DNA from: RUG13409 sp045546135
Lineage (GTDB): Bacteria; Bacillota; Clostridia; Peptostreptococcales; Anaerovoracaceae
NCBI GenBank assembly: GCA_045546135.1
Contig: JAZQCD010000017.1
Span: 1 to 46,218, forward strand
DNA: 46,218 bases
Direction: 5' to 3'
The notes beneath the pieces are model-generated. The model had not been told where the DNA came from and did no database searches. It saw only the letters and a program-made list of their open reading frames with translations. The translations under genes were made by a program, and so were the position numbers. Below, piece after piece: positions 43,386 through 46,218 of the stretch (its first letter is position 1; each line of letters begins with the position of its first letter).

Positions 43386-43694
43386 TTACAGTTTGATCTC
43401 GATGTCTACACCTGCGGGCATGTCCAGCTTCATGAGCGTGTCCATGGTCTTTGCAGTCGGGTTGATGACATCTATCAGTCTCTTGTGAGTTCTCTGCTCG
43501 AACTGCTCTCTGGAGTCCTTGTACTTGTGAACTGCTCTCAAGATGGTGACCACTTCTCTTTCGGTGGGGAGTGGAATAGGTCCGGAGACCTCTGCTCCTG
43601 TCTTCTTTGCTGCTTCTACGATCCTTGCAGCGCTCTGGTCGATAAGTGTGTGATCATAGGCCTTGAGTCTGATCCTGATCTTTTGACTACTCAT
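43386..43694 (-). CDS. rpsJ: 30S ribosomal protein S10
   Basis: This 102-residue protein is the first gene of the superoperon. The conserved RIRLKAYDHTLIDQSA and PLPTEREVVTILRAVHKYKDSREQFE are present. S10 is part of the 30S head and also acts in antitermination (NusE). The ATG is preceded by AAGGAGGAAA with about 8 nt spacing, after a leader of about 315 nt. Confidence 0.98.
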   Translation of the reverse strand: MSSQKIRIRLKAYDHTLIDQSAARIVEAAKKTGAEVSGPIPLPTEREVVTILRAVHKYKDSREQFEQRTHKRLIDVINPTAKTMDTLMKLDMPAGVDIEIKL

Positions 43695-44011
43695 TTTTTG
43701 TATTTCCTCCTTGCTTTTTGCTTTGTTCCTCTTTTCGGTCGTGAGCTCCGAAACCCTGGAACCGTTGATTTTTCATGCATTTTCGCTATTCTGCATGAGG
43801 TTGTCCTCGCCGTGCAACGAGTCCGTGCGTTTCTTTTTACATTACTCAAAGTAAAAAGGCGAGAACGCCTTCGCCGGTCTCTTTTGGACCGACAGTTCTC
43901 GGCAGAAATTATCTGATAGCGCAGTAACTTTCTGCTTCCTCGCTCCCCCTGAAACTTGATATTTCAAGGCTTTTAAGCCTTTTTGACATCTTTTCAGGGC
44001 ATTAAGCAAGC
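43695..44011 (-). ncRNA. Long structured 5' leader of the S10 operon (candidate ribosomal-protein leader)
   Basis: From the predicted start near 44011 to the rpsJ ATG there are about 315 nt with no credible gene. On the minus strand at least five hairpins follow one another: AGGGC/GCCCT (43996-44013); a GCAGAAA/TTTCTGC stem (43902-43935) with an internal CTG/CAG stem; CGAGAAC/GTTCTCG (43860-43901) with inner CGGTC/GACCG; CTTTTTAC/GTAAAAAG (43833-43858); and CATGCA/TGCATG (43774-43797). Leaders like this in other bacteria bind an operon protein for feedback control. I recognise no Rfam family by eye and none was searched. Confidence 0.6.
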
Positions 44012-44017
44012 CCTATT

Positions 44018-44046
44018 AATATACTGCTAAGCTTTTTATTATGCAA
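44018..44046 (-). promoter_or_regulatory. Promoter of the S10 superoperon with UP-like A-tracts
   Basis: On the minus strand TTGCAT (44041-44046) and TATATT (44018-44023) are exactly 17 bp apart. Just upstream are A/T tracts (about 44050-44080, with AAAAAATTTTTT and several A-runs) resembling an UP element. The strength fits an operon needed for growth. Confidence 0.75.
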
Positions 44047-44185
44047 GCACTTTTTTCACTTTTTTAAAAAATTTTTTCAAAGCCCCAAAACCTTTGATTT
44101 TCAAGGTCTATAGCCTCTGAAGGCTCCTTATTTTCAGTGATCTGAAACGCCGTTTTTTATCAACTTACCCGTGTGTTTCATACGG

Positions 44186-44218
44186 TTTTGCACATCTTGT
44201 GGAAAACCCTGTGGAAAA
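44186..44218. other. Cluster of DnaA-box-like sites
   Basis: Three copies of TTTTNCACA fall within 33 bp: ttttgcaca on the plus strand at 44186-44194, and TTTTCCACA on the minus strand at 44198-44206 and 44210-44218 (12 bp apart). They match the looser DnaA box TTWTNCACA. An AT-rich stretch (tatatatattaatt) follows at about 44255-44267. There is no dnaA, dnaN or partition gene here, so I do not call an origin; a DnaA-dependent switch or titration site is possible. Confidence 0.4.
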
Positions 44219-44273
44219 GCACAATATCTTGTGCAAGAGCCGCTTTTTCACCTATATATATTAATTGTTACGT

Positions 44274-44308
44274 AAAAAGCCCCCTTCCACTCATCAAAGG
44301 AAAGGGGC
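44274..44308 (-). terminator. Terminator of the right-flank genes
   Basis: On the minus strand GCCCC-x-TTCC / GGAA-x-GGGGC (9 pairs, one mismatch, 10-nt loop) is followed by TTTTTA. It separates the gene at 44375 from the ribosomal operon downstream. Confidence 0.85.
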
Positions 44309-44374
44309 ATGATCTTTATCTCTTAATACTCTTTGTTTATTTGTATCTATCACCGTTTTTGCGTATTATCGACT

Positions 44375-44905
44375 TTAAGGTTTGTTATCATTGAAACAAA
44401 CTGTAAGCCTTATTGTTCTTTCTTCATTGTCCACTTCGCACGCTAATAAATCAAACCCAAATGTTGTCAATACTCTTTCATATTCAGTGTCACTTAAATA
44501 TATCTCACCTTTTCCCCTGTACCATTTTTCTGCCAACCCTAAGTTACGGTATATCGAAACTCCTTTTTCATATAGATAACTTGTAACATCATCTCGCTCG
44601 AGATCGTATTCTCTATCATTAAATCGAACTTTAACTTTTGATCCATTTGTCAATAAGCTGCCTTCAATTTCACAACCTAAACCCTTTAATGTTGTAATCA
44701 AAGGTAAACTAAAACGAGCTGGCCCTTGTCCTTTTCTATTATACCAGTACATAATAGCGGTATCGTCAATATAATCCCCATTAACATATAATTTTGCCGA
44801 TACTTTTTTTAAATATCCACCGCTTTTTGGTAATAACAAATATACAAGGATAATAGCAATTAATACAACAATTAAACAGACCAGTATCCTTTTTAATATT
44901 CTCAT
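44375..44905 (-). CDS. Small membrane-anchored protein with copper-amine-oxidase-N-like domain
   Basis: This 176-residue protein has one N-terminal membrane segment (about 7-26). The middle (KLYVNGDYIDD, then FSLPLITTLKGLGCEIEG and VKVRFNDREYDLE) resembles the copper-amine-oxidase N-terminal-like domain that occurs in many Firmicute surface proteins. No function can be assigned. It is clearly more AT-rich than the ribosomal genes and lies 41 bp after another membrane protein gene; the pair is probably one operon closed by the terminator at 44274. Confidence 0.55.
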   Translation of the reverse strand: MRILKRILVCLIVVLIAIILVYLLLPKSGGYLKKVSAKLYVNGDYIDDTAIMYWYNRKGQGPARFSLPLITTLKGLGCEIEGSLLTNGSKVKVRFNDREYDLERDDVTSYLYEKGVSIYRNLGLAEKWYRGKGEIYLSDTEYERVLTTFGFDLLACEVDNEERTIRLTVCFNDNKP

Positions 44906-44946
44906 CCCACGCCCCCCTCACTGACAATCGTATCGAGTATAGGACA

Positions 44947-45441
44947 TCAGTCAAAATCCTCTGCGATGTTTAATTCTAATACCAATTTGCTCTTTGGGAG
45001 TACCTTTATAGTCACTATATCTCCTTCTCTATAGTCTCCATACTGCATAAGATAGTACTTTGTTCCTTCTATAACGATTCCTTCACCTTGCCCATGATTC
45101 TGTTTAACATCATATTTCATGCCCCCGATAAAAGGTATCTCAAAAGTGTTCTCTATTTCTCCTGTAATTTCTATCGCCTCATTTTCTTTTTCAAAAAGCA
45201 GATAAATCCCTCCGCGTGATAATGGAATAATCTGTGTCATCATCAAGAATAATATCACAGCAAGTCCGAGAATCACTTTTGTTATTTCTCTTATACTTCT
45301 GTCAGAAGCACGATCTCCAAAATATCGAACATATCCTACAATGAATATAATAAGCGCAATAATCGTAAATAACAAAAAGCCCATAGGGATAAAACAGTTA
45401 TCAACACGATAAGTCTCATAATCAAATTGTATTTTATCCAT
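44947..45441 (-). CDS. Membrane protein of unknown function
   Basis: This 164-residue protein has two membrane segments (about 18-40 and 55-75) and a C-terminal extracytoplasmic or cytosolic part with beta-rich sequence (GIVIEGTKYYLMQYGDYREGD). No family is recognised. The ATG at 45441, with GGTGG 8 nt upstream, is preferred over a GTG at 45453. AT-rich like its neighbours. Reading frame is the longest and clean, but evidence is only coding length and composition. Confidence 0.5.
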   Translation of the reverse strand: MDKIQFDYETYRVDNCFIPMGFLLFTIIALIIFIVGYVRYFGDRASDRSIREITKVILGLAVILFLMMTQIIPLSRGGIYLLFEKENEAIEITGEIENTFEIPFIGGMKYDVKQNHGQGEGIVIEGTKYYLMQYGDYREGDIVTIKVLPKSKLVLELNIAEDFD

Positions 45442-45654
45442 TTCTCTTACCACCGTTTTATAACTATAGGAGGGAAATAATAATCAAATCCAATACCTAT
45501 ATTTAACCCCGATCCGAAAGGTATCGATGTCGCTTTTGTAATACCATATATGACCATATATGAATCGATTTAGATCCTCTATGATTCCTTGTTGGATGAA
45601 AATGATGCTATGCATATTTTAGCGTATTACACACTAATACTTTTCGACCACACT

Positions 45655-46218
45655 CTAAACTTGGGTGTTACAAGAATCTATCACGCCCATTTTTGACATC
45701 GCGGCAAAATACATCCTTGCCTCATCATGTATATTAATCTGTTTATTTGCCTCAATAATATACCAGGGATATTCAAGGTCATAAACAATTATTGGTATTG
45801 ATCTACCAAAAACATCTTTAAGATAACCGTTTTCCTGCAGCTCTTTGGCAACCGCTACTACCTCAGTAAGCAACTCATAATATCCAATTGGTCCTTTACC
45901 TATATATCGCATTTCTTCATCATAGCAGCCTTTTAAATCTTCACTGCCTATATTAGTAATGCCTTGTTTAGCGTACCAATCAAATAACACACCCATACCT
46001 TCATCATTATCTGCTTTTATAATTGGGGTTTCATTGTGTCTCCAAAATGTATAATCCCAACGTTCTTCGGATGCTGTATCCAGACCAATACACTCTTTTT
46101 CAGCATTAAAACTTATAAACAACTCTGTAACATTGGAAATCCCTTTATATTCAAAGCTTTCGTTTGAATTAATAAAGAGTGATACTACATAAATATCATT
46201 TTCGTTCCACGATGATAT
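45655..46218 (-). CDS. Partial DUF4303-like protein, running off the right edge
   Basis: The frame is open from the window edge to a stop at 45655, so only the last 187 residues are seen; an in-window TTG near 46122 is just an internal leucine. The N-terminal part reads NDIYVVSLFINSNESFEYKG, then ASEERWDYTFWRHNETPII. This resembles DUF4303 proteins, some of which are immunity partners of polymorphic toxins. There is no membrane segment. The 213-bp gap on its downstream side (45442-45654) shows no gene and no clear terminator. Confidence 0.5.
   Translation of the reverse strand: MSSWNENDIYVVSLFINSNESFEYKGISNVTELFISFNAEKECIGLDTASEERWDYTFWRHNETPIIKADNDEGMGVLFDWYAKQGITNIGSEDLKGCYDEEMRYIGKGPIGYYELLTEVVAVAKELQENGYLKDVFGRSIPIIVYDLEYPWYIIEANKQINIHDEARMYFAAMSKMGVIDSCNTQV

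Noticed and set aside
44186..44270. Chromosome replication origin
   Set aside because: Only three loose DnaA boxes and no dnaA, dnaN or rpmH nearby.
44173..44394. Plus-strand open frame near the DnaA-like sites
   Set aside because: No ribosome site, odd composition, and it crosses a terminator and an intergenic region.
1..46218. CRISPR array, tRNA or rRNA genes
   Set aside because: No regularly spaced identical repeats of the right size and no tRNA-like cloverleaf or rRNA sequence was seen on reading; a tRNAscan or CRISPR search would be decisive.

Overview
The window comes from an anaerobic, low-to-moderate GC Firmicute of the class Clostridia. The evidence is the complete S10-spc-alpha ribosomal superoperon in Firmicute order (adk, map and infA inside it, zinc forms of S14, S4, L36 and adenylate kinase), a class B sortase, a GntR/YtrA-type regulator, DUF4358/DHHW/MBOAT surface genes, and a radical-SAM activase of the NrdG2 type. 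Almost everything is on the minus strand; the class B sortase at about 17 kb is the only confident plus-strand gene. Genus cannot be fixed from the sequence.

Layout: (1) 1-140: short tandem repeats that look like the end of an IS21-type element lying outside the window. (2) 182-5790: a surface-polymer acylation cluster of two paralogous membrane-anchored Ig/SGNH proteins, a DUF4358 lipoprotein, an MBOAT acyltransferase and a DHHW protein. A third SGNH paralogue sits alone at 12.1-13.3 kb. (3) 5954-11833: a seven-gene operon, read from a near-perfect sigma-A promoter that overlaps a palindromic operator: GntR-type regulator, two membrane proteins, ABC ATPase, exported protein, membrane protein, exported protein. 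The exported proteins are paralogues of each other, and two of the membrane proteins are paralogues. I cannot match this to a described system. (4) 13443-16265: radical-SAM activase, then a P1B metal ATPase with its small HMA metallochaperone under a palindromic operator. (5) 16510-18420: class B sortase (+) and a divergent FolD (-), convergent on a shared terminator. (6) 18586-28115: a surface-fibre locus with two TasA/camelysin-like secreted proteins, a two-part MucBP-type protein that looks like a fusion of two secreted proteins, and a 2080-residue Cna-B/SpaA adhesin. Upstream lies the C-terminal stump of a second adhesin copy. (7) 28355-44046: the ribosomal superoperon, 31 genes from rpsJ to rplQ, with a strong promoter, a long structured leader of about 315 nt, an unusual structured 148-nt spacer between rpsJ and rplC, and a terminator after rplQ. 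(8) 44186-46218: DnaA-box-like sites, then a visibly more AT-rich flank with two small membrane proteins and a partial DUF4303-like gene running off the right edge.

Functionally, the left half is mostly envelope biology: acylating a cell-surface polymer, an ABC system of unknown purpose, sortase and fibrous adhesins. The right half is the core translation operon. The best candidates for undescribed biology are the GntR-ABC-exported-propeller operon, the S10 leader and spacer RNAs, and the adhesin family whose conserved C-terminus lacks any sortase motif or membrane anchor. Many start codons were moved inward from the longest reading frame where a Shine-Dalgarno sequence and stop/start overlap clearly decide.
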